A stretch of DNA of 64,000 bases from Mixophyes australis (Eukaryota; Chordata; Amphibia; Anura; Limnodynastidae). Below the pieces are notes generated by a model. It was given only the letters and a program-made list of their open reading frames with translations. It had not been told where the DNA came from and ran no database searches. The stretch lies in contig JAVHZZ010000002.1 of assembly GCA_036250195.1 (NCBI GenBank), positions 69,988,205-70,052,204 of the forward strand, written 5' to 3'. Positions 53,501 through 64,000 of this stretch are shown here, one piece after another. Every line of letters begins with the position of its first letter. Within the stretch, counting starts at the first letter, position 1. Made by a program: the position numbers and the translations under genes.

Positions 53501-56452
53501 GCAGCTCCACCAGATGTGCAAGAAAGGACCCGGTTGGCAGCAATTACTCCAACAGGTGTCTGAAGCACCTAGAAAGATGTTGTGTAGCCTAGTTGACAAA
53601 ATACCACAGGTAGAGTAATTTATAAGCAACCTCTTTGATGCTGGAATTAATGGAGGACTTAATAAGCCCTACGATAAATTAGACTCCCATTATGTTTGGT
53701 ATAAGTCTGTCTCACCATTTGAGGTGGGGAGGAGAACATTCTAGTGCATGGAGATGAGGCACACGTTTTCTATAATAGAGGCCGGTCTGGAGGCAGGCTT
53801 TTACAGAGTATTAAAGTGTCTAATATACAGGTGCTGGTGGAACTACCCTTTGAGGTTCTGAGCAAATTATCCAAGTTGGAGAACTGGGGGAAAGTTCCTG
53901 TCCTGGAGAGCAGTACGTCTGTGTTAGATTCGCAGAGGACATGTATGGAGAAAGGCCTGGGGGGAAAGCTGGATTGCCCCAAAGGGGAACAATTGGGGAG
54001 GGGGAAGAAGTCAGCCATCCTGTTGTACCAGGACCAAATGGACATTGAAAGCCAAATCATAGGGTCTGAGCTGGAGTTAGCCAAAGAAGAGAGCATATTG
54101 GGGAGTTATCTGTTGTATGTCTACCCAAACTCTAGTACTGGGGAGGGTGGGGCTGTGTGTCAGTGCACGCACTGCGCTAGTTCATAAGTTAATAACTTAT
54201 GAAAACTAGGGATGCCCAGGCCACCTGTGGCAAAGGTCCTTTGGAGGATGCAGGCTTGAATCCACGATTTTTTACTGAACCAAATAAATCTCATCACTAG
54301 CTTTTGTAGAGAAGAGAGAGCCGTGAAGGGGATTCTCAAGGGTAAGGTATGAAAAAAGTACAATAACCTCAGAAGGATATTCATCTTAATCCGAGGTGAT
54401 TTGCCTAGTCAATGAGATAATGACCATTCCGTGAATCCAAATAAATTTTAATGTGGTTATGGAGGGGGTATAATTAGCTTGGCAGAGGTTGCAAGACCTC
54501 TTGATGCAATGATTGCATGTGCATGAACACGTGGGATGCCCTATCCTGAAATGTTGCTTAGATCAGTGTTTCTCAAACCCAGTCGTCAGGATCCCTAACA
54601 GTGCAGGGTTTCCAGGTGACAAGGGAAATAATTAGTATAACCTGTGGATCTGTTACAATGTATCAGTTGGTAATGAATACACCTGTGCTAAAGCAAGGAG
54701 ATCTGGAAAACATGCATTGTTAGGGGTCGTAAAGACCAGGTTTAAGAAACCGACTTAGACTATTCAGTCCCCAGGTTGTACATTCTCTTTCATTTCCTCA
54801 CTATTGTAGGCCACACATGCTGCAAAATAGGCTCTAAGTAAATGGAATAGTAAGATTTTTTTGTGTTAAGAGATGAAATATTCAAACTTTGATTTTTAAT
54901 TGTTAAGGCCAGTCAGTTGGATACCTTCCTTGACTCTTACCTGCTGTAGATGTATGTGCCTGGAACGCTTAGTGATGTGTCCAATGTGCTAATAGATGTT
55001 GGAACTGGATATTATGTGGAGAAGGTGAGTCCAACCCCCCAACAGGTGAATGACCAAAACAGTCCTGAATTGTACATAATTATGTTATCTTATTTTTGTT
55101 TTGGGCTTCAGCGGCTTTCCAGCTGTTTTGTAAGTAAAAGTTCATGCTGGGATTTATAGTTCCACAGCATCTGGAGAGCTGCCTGTTGCTGAAGCCTACT
55201 GTTGCCAGTGCCAATTACTCCTGTTTTGCCTGCAAGACTTCTGGTTTTGTTTATACCAGCTATTTTGTATGTTTTTCTTTTTTGCTTTATTTATGTCTTA
55301 CTATTGACATATTTTGGTATAACTTATATTCCATGTGGGTTCACAAATCTGTTTAGACTGCTGATGATGCCAAAGATTTCTTCAAGAGGAAGATTGATTT
55401 CCTTACAAAACAAATGGAGAAGATCCAGCCAGCCCTACAAGAAAAACATGCCATGAAACAAGGTGATGCAATTTTTTATATTGTAAGAATGGTAATGTAT
55501 AGCCCAGTGTTGGCTAACCTGTGACACTCCAGGTGTTGTGAAACTACAAGTCCCAGCATACCCTTCCAGCAATAAGCTGCTATATATTGGCAAAGCATGC
55601 TGGGACTTGTAGTCTCACAACACCTGGAGTGTCACAGGTTAGCCAACACTGGTATAGCCTCTCCCTCTCAGTCAGTGCAGCCCTTCAAGCCCCCCGAAGC
55701 ATTTTAATAATAAACTGCCTACAAGCACGTAGTTATAACACAAATGTACCCACATTTTGTAAATACGTGGACAGCACTGTTGGCTGTAAAAATATTGATT
55801 GTAGATAACTATTAGTTGGCCCATCTAGTCAGCCTATTAAAGGGGTTTTGTTCATTGGATTATACATGCGTTCCTGCTACTTTTACTAAAAAAATATGTA
55901 GCTTTTTCTTTGACTGCCTGATTACAACCCAGTTTTTCCCTCTGGATACAAATGTAGTAATTGTAAATAGTATACCTGTTTGGTAACATTAATAATATAA
56001 ATACATGCCTGAAATATATAGAAGGAAGCCAGAAAGATGTATATTGCTTTATCTAAACATAATGTCTTGCTGCCAAACTTGCAGACCTATATCCTCTTGG
56101 TACAAAAAATATACAATGGTGTCCTGGAATGGGTGAACTATCATCTTGCAGATTGTTGTTTACTTACTACTTTAAAGATTTACCAATACTTTCCTGTAGT
56201 AAAGTAAACATTAGTTTTATCTCCCTGGTGTTCCTGGTTTTCTGCAGCATGAATCCTCAATACCCACCCTTCCTTCCTTTCACAAAATACCATCTGTGGA
56301 ATATACATATGTTACTTCACATTTGCAATGCATTCTGTCTAATTGTATATTTGTACCCCCCCAATATGTTTATTTCTGCAGCTGTCATAGAGATGATGAG
56401 TATAAAAATCCAGAAGTTGTCAGCCGCTCAAGCTGGGACATCCAAGGCTTAG
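50465..56452 (+). CDS. PFDN5: Prefoldin subunit 5 (complete, six coding exons)
   Basis: Alpha-class subunit of the hexameric prefoldin co-chaperone, which hands nascent actin and tubulin to the CCT/TRiC chaperonin in the cytosol; also described as c-Myc-binding MM-1. Exons 50465-50536, 52559-52661, 52751-52782, 54950-55024, 55357-55462 and 56382-56452 join to 459 nt: 152 residues plus TAG (human 154). N- and C-terminal helices form the coiled coil ([40 protein letters not shown]) around the beta-hairpin core ([20 protein letters not shown]). Conservation is very high except for the last 15 residues. Confidence 0.98.
50537..52558 (+). other. PFDN5 intron 1
   Basis: 2 kb without coding content. 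52031-52075 carries a reverse L2/SINE tail piece (ATCATCATTTATTTATATAG). Nothing else recognised. Confidence 0.5.
52559..52661 (+). CDS. PFDN5: PFDN5 exon 2
   Basis: TTGTAG acceptor, AATGAAG|GTAAGT donor, phase 0 in and phase 1 out. Encodes [20 protein letters not shown] and [14 protein letters not shown]. Confidence 0.98.
52751..52782 (+). CDS. PFDN5: PFDN5 exon 3 (32-bp microexon)
   Basis: GGACAG acceptor, AGTTCT|GTATCC donor, phase 1 in and phase 0 out. Encodes [11 protein letters not shown] once joined, exactly the family sequence; too short for ORF finding. Confidence 0.95.
53060..54520 (-). mobile_element. Tx1/L1-type LINE 3' part in PFDN5 intron 3
   Basis: Reverse-strand blocks: [36 protein letters not shown] and [18 protein letters not shown] (54160-54384), a decayed middle, then a [23 protein letters not shown] block (about 53490-53560). 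These are the C-terminal L1 ORF2 motifs after the RT, followed by 3' UTR. Confidence 0.75.
54568..54756. mobile_element. hAT-type MITE, diverged copy
   Basis: CAGTGTTTCTCAAACCCAGT at the left and CCAGGTTTAAGAAACCG at the right, with the same interior phrases (AACAGTGCAGG, TGTGGATCTGTTACAATGTA) as the element at 23339-23531. Flanks GCTTAGAT and ACTTAGAC agree at 6 of 8 bases, a decayed duplication. Confidence 0.75.
54950..55024 (+). CDS. PFDN5: PFDN5 exon 4
   Basis: GCTGTAG acceptor, GAGAAG|GTGAGT donor, phase 0 on both sides. Encodes [20 protein letters not shown] and YYVEK, the beta-hairpin core. Confidence 0.98.
55357..55462 (+). CDS. PFDN5: PFDN5 exon 5
   Basis: TGTTTAG acceptor, AAACAAG|GTGATG donor, phase 0 in and phase 1 out. 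Encodes [20 protein letters not shown] and [15 protein letters not shown]. Confidence 0.98.
55505..55651. mobile_element. hAT-type MITE with exact 8-bp target duplication
   Basis: 147-bp foldback; ends CAGTGTTGGCTAACCTGTGA / TCACAGGTTAGCCAACACTG are perfect inverted repeats and pairing continues inward. Flanked by GTATAGCC on both sides (55497-55504, 55652-55659). Sits in PFDN5 intron 5. Confidence 0.9.
56382..56452 (+). CDS. PFDN5: PFDN5 exon 6 (stop)
   Basis: TTTCTGCAG acceptor, phase 1 in. Encodes [20 protein letters not shown], then KA and TAG. The terminal Ala/Thr tail is the variable part of the family. Confidence 0.96.
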
Positions 56453-56842
56453 CGCAGTCCGCGGAGAGCACTCCTTACAGTGCCTGTGGTATCCCTGGCC
56501 CTATCTGCTACTGCAGTAAACCCCTTCACTGCGAGAGACACCTCAGAGACTATGTGACAGTTCTCCTGCTTCCTCCACCAAGGGGTTAATTTATTGGTTT
56601 TTCTTTTTGTTTTTATTTTGTAGTCGAAAGCTATAAAAGCAGCCAAACTAAATCAAATGATTCATGTTTTATTTCTTCTATGGTCTGTTTATTACCAATT
56701 ATTCTTCTATAAAACAAGATATTAAAATTGTAGTAAAACAAGGGAATAGTGAGTTGTCTAAAAGATGTGCTTAAAGGACAAGCACTTTTCAGTATTGTTT
56801 TCTGATTGCATTTTACAGTGTGACATGATTTTAACAATTCTA

Positions 56843-57047
56843 CAGGGTGATTCAAAAGTCGCAGTACACCCTTTTATTTCAAAAACTCTACAGGAAATTG
56901 GGAAACCTGAATACTCCAGTAAGGTATGGGTGACGTGGTCTATCTTTTACGGTATGTACCAAACATGGGCGCCATCTTGAAATCGGCCCAATTCCTGTAG
57001 AGTTTTTGAAATAAAAGCGTGTACTGCGACTTTTGAATCACCCTGTA
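56843..57047. mobile_element. Mariner-type MITE
   Basis: 205-bp element with about 50-bp inverted ends starting TACAGGGTGATTCAAAAGTC and ending GACTTTTGAATCACCCTGTA (one mismatch: CACCC/CACGC further in). TA at both ends fits a mariner target site. Confidence 0.8.
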
Positions 57048-58810
57048 TATTGAAAGTAAAAATGTATATATATTGCAGAGATAAATGTGTAAGTTCTCAG
57101 ATTAGCACTAACTTCTATTGTTCTACCTCAAACTGATCAGGAGGCATTGATATATCTGCATAATACAGGAGTGTGTGATTACTTGTTTTATTTAAGTAGT
57201 GATCTCTGAGAGTAACAAAGGACATCTTTCTAAGCTATTTATACATCTTATGCCAATGGAAAGAAACTTTTAGAAATGTTACACCTGCCAGGTGGTCTAC
57301 CACAAATTGGTGCTTTTAAATGTTATAATGGGGATGGGATTGCAAACCCTGTGACTGCAGCCATGGGTTGTATTGAAGGCACTAGGAACACTTTGTTTAG
57401 CTGCTGTCCTTAATAGCTTTTAAAACTGAACCCCGTTTGTACAGTGTAGTAGTACCAGAGTGATTCCATATTGTAGCAGGAAATATCAGTGATGTCAATA
57501 GAAATTTTCTCTAGGTTGGCAGGAGTCTCACTCAAAGGCCTCTCCTGCTTTTAAAATAAATCTACATAAACACATATCTGTTTCTAAAAGTGCATGTATT
57601 TGGAATCCCTGTGCCCGGAGAACTAGCCTAATACATAGGCATAATTCAGAACCCTGAAATGGACCAGGTTACCTCCAACAAACCTTATACTGCCTACAAT
57701 ACAACAAGCACCAGCCTCTCTCAGAATCTTCTCACAATACCCAGCTATGCAACAGGCTTACAACTTTCCTGTCTAACACTTTTTTTTTTTTTCTTATCAC
57801 ATAATATAATGTTGAAATGGAATAATAAAATATTTAGTATTTTTCAAAACTTATTACACATGTATTATAAGAGTTCCCTCCTGTGAAACATTGGACAAGG
57901 ATATAAGACGTGAGTTTATAGTCCTTTATAAAAAGTCCTCTGCATCGTAGCGTACCTCCCAACTGTCCCGATCTAGGCAGGACAGTTCAGCAGTGGGAAG
58001 GTTGAGATGTAAGTCACGTTCTCTGGTGCTGCTACTGGTGCTCCTGACATTTAGGGGATATTTTTGAAGCTGTAGCACTGGAAACTCCCCATTTTCATTC
58101 ACAGCACCAGGCACACATTGTCCCAATTCCCCAACTTTAAAAGTTAGGAGGTGAGCATTCTCCCATATATAGGAGAAACAAAGGAGTGCTATAGAGCAGT
58201 ATTCTGATATGCCATTGTCTGCTTGAGTTGAGTCTATACACCCCGATTGTATTTTGTAGCTCAGCATAAGCTGCATATGTAACTAATCTCTAAAGAAAAA
58301 AAATTAAGACAGAGGAGAATATTATAATCTAAATATTTCTGGTTAAATAAAAGTTTGTGCCCCCACCAACACACACAAGTAGGAACACCTGCTTATTCAG
58401 GAGTGCTCGTGACATTCCAGTTCTATTGGGGACATCAACAAATTAGGGGGTAAAATGTAGAAAGAAAAAAAGAATAGAAACAAGAAGCTTTGATTATTTA
58501 TAAAAGGCACTGATTGGACAGGAACCATATGTGAATCTACTATAATGCTGTTGGCACCTTGTTGAAAAGGGGGAGATGATCCAGTGCCAGCAGGACTGAG
58601 TGCTACAGAAACAGTAATCACCCCACCCATACTGTAACAGATGGTGGCTGGTGAGTAAAAATTAATTTGAACATATTCAGAAGAAAAAATAAAATATTTT
58701 GTATAAAGTAGTGAATTGATAAAACAATAGGAAATTTAGGACATGTATAAGTTTCAAGGTAAAAAGTGATTGTATGAAAAACCCACTTATGTGTTATGCT
58801 ATGAACTGCC
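57048..58810. other. Intergenic stretch
   Basis: No gene seen. 57946-58150 starts with TACCTCCCAACTGTCCCG and ends with TTTAAAAGTTAGGAGGTG, possibly another inverted-repeat element. AATAAA at 57555 could serve PFDN5, but no 3' end can be fixed. Confidence 0.35.
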
Positions 58811-58814
58811 TTGC

Positions 58815-59945
58815 TGAATATTTAAAACACCTCAATATATACTAATCAGCCCAATTAAATAATGTGTAAGTTTCCCTCGTGCAGCACAGATAGCTCTGAC
58901 CCATCGAGGCATGGACTCCACAAGACTTCTGAAGGTGTCCTGTGCTATCTGGCACCAAAAAGTTAGCAGTATATCCTTTAAGTCCTGTAAGTTGCGAGGT
59001 GGGGCCACCATAGGTCAGACTTGTTTTTCCAGTACATCCCACAGATGCTTGATCAGATTTAGATCTGGGGAATTTGGAGGCCAAGCCAACACCATGAACT
59101 CTCATGTTCCTCAAACCTTTTCTGAACAACTTTTGCATCATGGTATAGCGCATTATCCTGCTGAGAGAGGCCCCTGCCATCAGGGAATACCGTTGCCAGG
59201 AAAGGGTGTACTTGGTCTGTAACAATGTATCGGTAGGTGGTATGTATCAAATTAGGATCCAAAAAATTCCTAGCAGAACATTGCCCAGAGCATCACACTG
59301 CCTCTACCGGATTGCCTTCTCCATATAGTGCATCCTGGTACCATTTCTTCCCCAGGTAAACGACACACATGCACCTGGATGTCCACATGAAATTATGGAA
59401 AATGTGATTAGTCAGACCAGGCCACCGTCTTCCATTATCCATGGTCCAGTTCTGGTGCTCACGTATCTATTGTAGACGATTACGACACTGGTCAGAATTA
59501 GCAATCTGCCCGGTATGCAGCAAGCTGTGATGCACTTGTGTGTCCCGACACCTTTCTATCATAGGCAACATTAACTTTTACAGCAATTTCGTCCAATACG
59601 ACAGAAGAGCTACTGTACAACAGATGGGCTAGCCTTCATACCCCACACGCATCAATGCCCTGTTGCCAGTTCACTAGTTATCCTACCTTGGACCACTTTT
59701 CGTAGGTACTAAGCTCTGCATACTGGGAACATCCCTCAAGACCTGCCGTTTTGGAGATGCTCTGACCCAGTCATCTAGACATCACAATTTGGCCTTGGTA
59801 AAGTCGCACAGATCCTTCTGCTTGCCGATTTTTTTTTTCTGCTCCAACACATCAACTTCAAGACTTGACTGTTCACCTCCAGCCTAATATATTGCACCCA
59901 TTTACAGGTGCCATTGTAATGTAATAATTAATGTTCAAGTCTGTC
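58815..59945 (-). mobile_element. Degenerate Tc1-like transposon
   Basis: Reverse-strand remnants: a helix-turn-helix region with stops (59600-59850), RRWPGLTNHIFHNFMWTSRC (59370-59440), LGKKWYQDALYGEGNPVEAV (59300-59365), DPNLIHTTYRYIVTDQVHPF (59200-59262) and GRGLSQQDNALYHDAKVVQ (59130-59190) with the second catalytic Asp. The last acidic region and the RWVRAICAARGK tail follow near 58870-58910. Several frameshifts and stops. Confidence 0.8.
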
Positions 59946-59949
59946 CAGC

Positions 59950-61370
59950 TATCGCTAAAAATACATCTATTCAGACTATGTCAACTTTGAACCCCTTTAA
60001 ACTGACTTCTGAAATGACAACGAGTTGAACATACATATTTACTTCATTAAAATATAAGTATAATATATTGATTACTTGATATATTAATTGTAAACAGTCA
60101 GTATTGTGTCAAACAGATTGGTTTCCACATCACACCAAAGAGTAACTAGTAACTACATTAGAAAAAAATTATGCATCAATGTATGTATTATTATAAAGAA
60201 AACTGGAAGAAACAATCCCACTTAACATAGAACCACAAAGTACAAAAATGTTTAGCCTGTAACGAGTTTGTATCCATGCTGTCAGTATTCACATATGTTC
60301 AGACAAGCTTTTATTAATTACTATGCCAAAAAATTGTGCTACTCAAAGTATATTGCTTGGGAAAACCAAGTTACTGTGTTGCATTGACACAGGTTATGGA
60401 TCATAATGTAGCAGTGAAGCTCCTACTGGAATTGTGCAGGGTCTTATCTGAGGAGACATTCAGATATGTCAATATACTTAGGAACCTGTCCCTATTAAAA
60501 TTTGAAGACATTGTGAATCCTTATCTTTTGTACCTCAGTGTGATCAGCTGTGTTTTCTACAGCAGGACAGCAGCCATTTATCTCTCTTGCTTGAGCAGCA
60601 AACTAGGAAGGTCTGAGTTGGACTGTTATAGAGTCTGATCATCCACTATGCAACCTAGGCTCACACTTAGGGCCCAGTGGACACAGAGGGGGTGAAGGAG
60701 GCACAAATCTGAAATTTGCCTAGGGCCACATAGAATCTTAATCAGGCTCTGGACTGATGAATCTGTTACTGTGGAGGAGAAGGGGGGGTGTTTGTGGGGG
60801 TCTGGGCAGAAAACATTGAATACAAAAATAAAGTGCAGTAAATTATTAACCCAGTTGAGAGCACGTACACCGAGCAAAGAGGTATATGTGAAGGCTAGGA
60901 CACTAAGAAACTAGACAGGGGAATGAGGAGAGGGGAAGAGAGAACTGAATCAAGCTAACCTGTGTCCTAGAGTGTCGGCGCAACTAACAGGATCAGAGCA
61001 TTAGAGGTGCGAAGGTAAGGGAGAACATTGGAGCAAGGGCAGGGTACTAGTGAAGAGGTGTAAAAATTAAGTAGGGGTGCAGAGGGCAAAGGTAACAGGG
61101 GGAGAATAAGAGGACCCTGCTCGTGGGAGCTTACAGTCTAGAGAGTAGGGGCAGACTAACGAGACACACAAAGCGGGCAGGCCAGTTCGAGGGGAGTAGA
61201 AGTCTGAAGGGAGAGCTGAACAAGAGCAGGTGGGTAGAGGGAGAATGAGAATGAGGGTAAGAAATATTATGACTGGTGAAGAAGGATCAAGAAGGGGTAG
61301 GTTGTGGGGGCAGGGGATGGGTTAGACAGAGGAAGGGTAGGCTTTCCTGAACAGGTGGGTTTTAAGGAAG
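59950..61370. other. Intergenic stretch
   Basis: A 100-codon + frame at 60336-60638 has no recognised motif. 61080-61180 (GGACCCTGCTCGTGGGAGCT, TTACAGTCTAGAG) resembles LINE/SINE 3' sequence. Otherwise nothing recognised. Confidence 0.35.
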
Positions 61371-61379
61371 CATTTGAAA

Positions 61380-61802
61380 TTATGCAAGAAGGGAGTCTGA
61401 TGGAACAAGGGAGATCGTTCCAGAGAAGGGGGCAGTCAGTGAGGGAGGAGTGGAGGTCCATTGTGATAGGCCAAAGGATGAAGAGAGAGCAAGAAGTTTA
61501 ATTGTACCCGGCTGAGAGAGGTTAACAAAGGGGATGTTAAAATTACCCAGAATGATGGAGGAGAGGTTCGACGAGAGGTGAGTGAAGGAAAAACTGCCAT
61601 AGGAGAGAGAAGCAGGGGAAGCGGAATGGGAAGAGGAGAGCCAGCTTTTGGTGATGGCAAAGAGATTGAGTGATGGATATGAAGAGGTCCAGGACAGAGG
61701 GCTGTTTACTGCAGATAGATCTGATGTTCTAAAGGGCACAGGAGAAAGGAAGTGTGGGGAGTAGGAAAATGTGGATAAGATTGGTGAGTTACGGGTGCAC
61801 AT
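61380..61802 (-). mobile_element. L2-type LINE endonuclease fragment
   Basis: A 140-codon reverse frame reads FAITKSWLSSSHSASPASLS and YGSFSFTHLSS, then IILGNFNIPFVNLSQPGT, a form of the GDFN endonuclease block, followed by FGLSQWTSTPPSLTA. This is the order of the L2-clade apurinic endonuclease with an internal deletion. Confidence 0.65.
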
Positions 61803-62000
61803 GGCTGTGCTGGGTCTAGGAAGGAGCAGGGAGGCATGGCATTATGAGGTGAGGGAGCCACAGGGTGAGAGGACACAGTAGGGAGGCAGCAGGGGGAAAG
61901 TGGAGAGAGGCAGCTTATTACTTGGTTTTAACTTATTACTGAGATTAAGTGTAATTGTGTGGTCCTTTTGGAGGTTAGAGGGCTGCTCCTTAAGTGTTTA

Positions 62001-62340
62001 TGGGCAGCTAAGTGGGTAATACTTCTGCCTCACAGCACTGGGGTCATGAGTTCAATTCCCGACCATGACCTTATCTGTGTGGAGTTTGTATGTTCTCCCC
62101 ATGTTTGCGTGTGTTTCCTCTGGGTGCTCTGGTTTCCTCCCACACTCCAAAAACATACTAGTAGGTTAATTGGCTGCTATCAAAATTGACCCAAAATTGT
62201 CTGTCTCTCTCTCTGTCTGTGTGTATATTAGGGAATTTAGACTGTAAGCTCCAATGGGGCAGGGACTGATGTGAATGAGTTCTCTGTACAGCGCTGCGGA
62301 ATCAGTGGCGCTATATAAATAAATGGTGATGATGATGATG
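62001..62340 (+). mobile_element. tRNA-derived SINE with L2-like tail, copy 4
   Basis: Head TGGGCAGCTAAGTGGGTAAT, B-box region GAGTTCAATTCCCGACC, common body and (GATGAT)n tail, + strand like the other three. Confidence 0.85.
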
Positions 62341-62699
62341 CTGCTGTATCAGTTTACCAATCACTGCATTAGTAATATGACCATGTTTGCTGCATATACA
62401 TTATAGCCTGTGCGCTACTTGTCAGAGAGAAAGTAATTTACTTATATATAAAGCTTCAGACTATCATGTGGCTACATTACAGTATGTGCATTCAGATGAT
62501 ACAGAAAAACCAGAGGTTAGCAGGACATCCTGCAATGACTTCTCCAGGTCATCCATGTCTGCTCCAATACCTAGCACTGACTTCCTGACCACTGCTGAGG
62601 TCTGGAACAGGGAAATGGACCAGCTGGGGCCTCTCTGCAGTAGCTGTCCGAGGTCACTGCTAGACCCCCATATATACATCACCACACGCTCTATACTAC

Positions 62700-62807
62700 A
62701 GAGCCAGCAATAAGCTCCGTAACTATGGCGGCAGCCGCCTCCGGAAGTGTTGAATCCGCTCGTTTATTGCTCCCGGTCCCCCGCCTCCCCTGGATATTTG
62801 GTTCCAC
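62700..62807 (+). promoter_or_regulatory. MYG1 promoter/5' UTR region
   Basis: Contains CCGGAAGT (62741-62748, ETS core) and ACTATGGCGGC (62722-62732, close to the YY1 core AAGATGGCGGC), both usual at TATA-less housekeeping start sites. No experimental start is available. Confidence 0.5.
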
Positions 62808-63029
62808 ATGCTGGGGCGGGTCCCGCAGTTCCGCACGCTGTCCCTGCTCTTTCACCACCGCTTCTCCGCCTCCGCCTGCGGCTTCTCACGACTCTTGATG
62901 CCGGAAGATCCAAAGCGGCCCCGACGGGAGGAACGACTTATGGCGCTGAAAATCGGCACCCACGACGGAACTTTCCACTGCGACGAGGCGCTGGCGTGTT
63001 ACCTGCTGCGGACGCTGGAGCCATACAGG
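62808..63029 (+). CDS. MYG1: MYG1 exonuclease, first coding exon (gene leaves window)
   Basis: MYG1 (UPF0160, C12orf10 in human) is a DHH-like 3'-5' RNA exonuclease acting in mitochondria and nucleus. The 74 codons here include the signature KIGTHDGTFHCDEALACYLL near residues 47-66, with the His/Asp metal-ligand motif GTHDGTFHCDEA. The first 30 residues (MLGRVPQFRTLSLLFHHRFS...) are basic and lack acidic residues, fitting a mitochondrial presequence; PKRPRREER just after is a possible nuclear signal. A second in-frame ATG at 62898 could start a form without the presequence. Donor taken at CCATACAGG|GTACAC. Confidence 0.93.
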
Positions 63030-63666
63030 GTACACGTGAGATACTGCTACCTCTGTGCCGGGAGCCTTGATGGGTTATAGCCGTACAGTACTAAGGATCG
63101 CCCCTGGTCCTGCATTATATACTGGGGTCCTGCTGTAATTATGTGTCTGCTTCTTATGTCCATGTCTCCCCACGTCCTGCCAGCACACGGGACAAGTGGT
63201 CACACAAGTTACAGGATCTCACATCACTTGCTACATTCTCTAATAGAAACTGGTCTAAGATTAAAATACAAGTTGGTCTATATCCACTTACACTGGTGTA
63301 TTCTGTGCTCAGAGTATCTGTGAAATCCGTTATATTCCACTTTTTCTATAGTGCTGTATATGAGGAAGTTCTGTATTTGTAAAAGTTTTATAAACTGAAG
63401 ACATTATAGATAAGTTATCCCCTTGAAAATACCGCATTCTGTTTTAGACTGAGGGGGTCTATGTATTAACGTGCAATCAGCCATTAAAACATAGAAAATA
63501 GATTTATTTTTTCCTGTAAAATGGGTGATTTCTCCTGCCACAACCCATTTAATGTTCCTTAACGCAGTCCCCATAGATTAATACGCTGCAAAAGTTCTAC
63601 AATTCATTAAGTTTGAAAAGCTCTGCATTTCACAACAAGGTAATACCATCTCAGTATGGCGTAATC
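63030..63666 (+). other. MYG1 intron 1, start
   Basis: No second exon and no recognised repeat before the MITE; the intron continues beyond the window. Confidence 0.5.
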
Positions 63667-63834
63667 CAATGGATCCCAAACGTTCTCAGTTTGAGGCACC
63701 CCTAGGGTCTCAATAATTTGTTCATGGCACCGCTAAGCCAAAATAATTACCAAGTAGTCCCCTGCCTTGCTTACCACTGGCTCTGGTCCAGCACCCCTGT
63801 GAGATCGCTGTGGCACACAGTTTGGCAACCACTG
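63667..63834. mobile_element. hAT-type MITE, diverged
   Basis: Ends CAATGGATCCCAAACG / GTTTGGCAACCACTG are imperfect inverted repeats. Flanks GCGTAATC (63659-63666) and GCGTAACC (63835-63842) match at 7 of 8 bases, a hAT-length duplication. Confidence 0.7.
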
Positions 63835-64000
63835 GCGTAACCTATTACTTCTGTGGGATCCAGCTGAAGCCTCTCCTGCTTTCCTGAATCCCTCACCATG
63901 GAAGTGCTATGTGCATGCGCAAAGGACTTCATTCATTCAACGAGCACTGGAGGCACTAGGTTGTCTGTAAATAGTAAACAGAGTTTGTGCTGGAGGGGTG

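Noticed and set aside
57946..58150. Possible inverted-repeat element with TACCTCCCAAC-type ends
   Set aside because: Only about 10 bp at each end resemble each other and no target duplication could be defined.
60336..60638. 100-codon + strand ORF upstream of MYG1
   Set aside because: No recognisable domain, no supporting neighbours and no splice-site pattern suggesting an exon.

Overview
The window is a vertebrate nuclear locus, most likely from an anuran amphibian. Three protein-coding genes lie in the same orientation: the 3' half of separase (ESPL1), complete prefoldin subunit 5 (PFDN5) and the first coding exon of MYG1. This is the ESPL1-PFDN5-MYG1 order known from human 12q13. Split genes with GT-AG introns, plus DIRS-1 retrotransposons, Tx1/L1 LINEs, tRNA-derived SINEs with an L2-like tail, Tc1 and hAT elements and foldback MITEs, fit a frog genome. 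The species cannot be named from the sequence.

ESPL1 (1-26.8 kb, + strand): 14 coding exons join in frame into an 884-residue C-terminal part that holds both catalytic residues, an EILR match to the self-cleavage consensus and a stop at 26265. The catalytic Cys codon is split by the last intron and one intron has a GC donor. Intron 3 (10.7 kb) is expanded by an old DIRS element (about 4.2-13.2 kb) that has a younger DIRS element (about 4.4-9.5 kb) nested inside it.

Intergenic 26.8-50.3 kb: no host gene was recognised. It holds an L1 fragment, a Tc1 transposase 3' part, a reverse-strand DIRS fragment, an L1 ORF1 fragment, a multi-hairpin element, a T-rich tract with duplicated flanks, a 31-bp minisatellite, a degenerate hAT element with an 8-bp target-site duplication, a probable LTR, TTAA-type inverted-repeat elements and a 38-bp minisatellite of exactly 31 units ending 174 bp before the PFDN5 start codon.

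PFDN5 (50.47-56.45 kb, + strand): six coding exons encode 152 residues. Its introns hold an L1 3' fragment and two hAT MITEs. Intergenic 56.5-62.7 kb holds a mariner-type MITE, a decayed Tc1 element, an L2 endonuclease fragment and a SINE. MYG1 exon 1 (62808-63029) follows a short promoter-like stretch with ETS- and YY1-like motifs.

The three genes have unrelated roles (cohesin cleavage, cytosolic chaperone, RNA exonuclease). Nothing here indicates a new biological system. The most informative content is the layered record of transposable elements and several structural oddities around the conserved exons.
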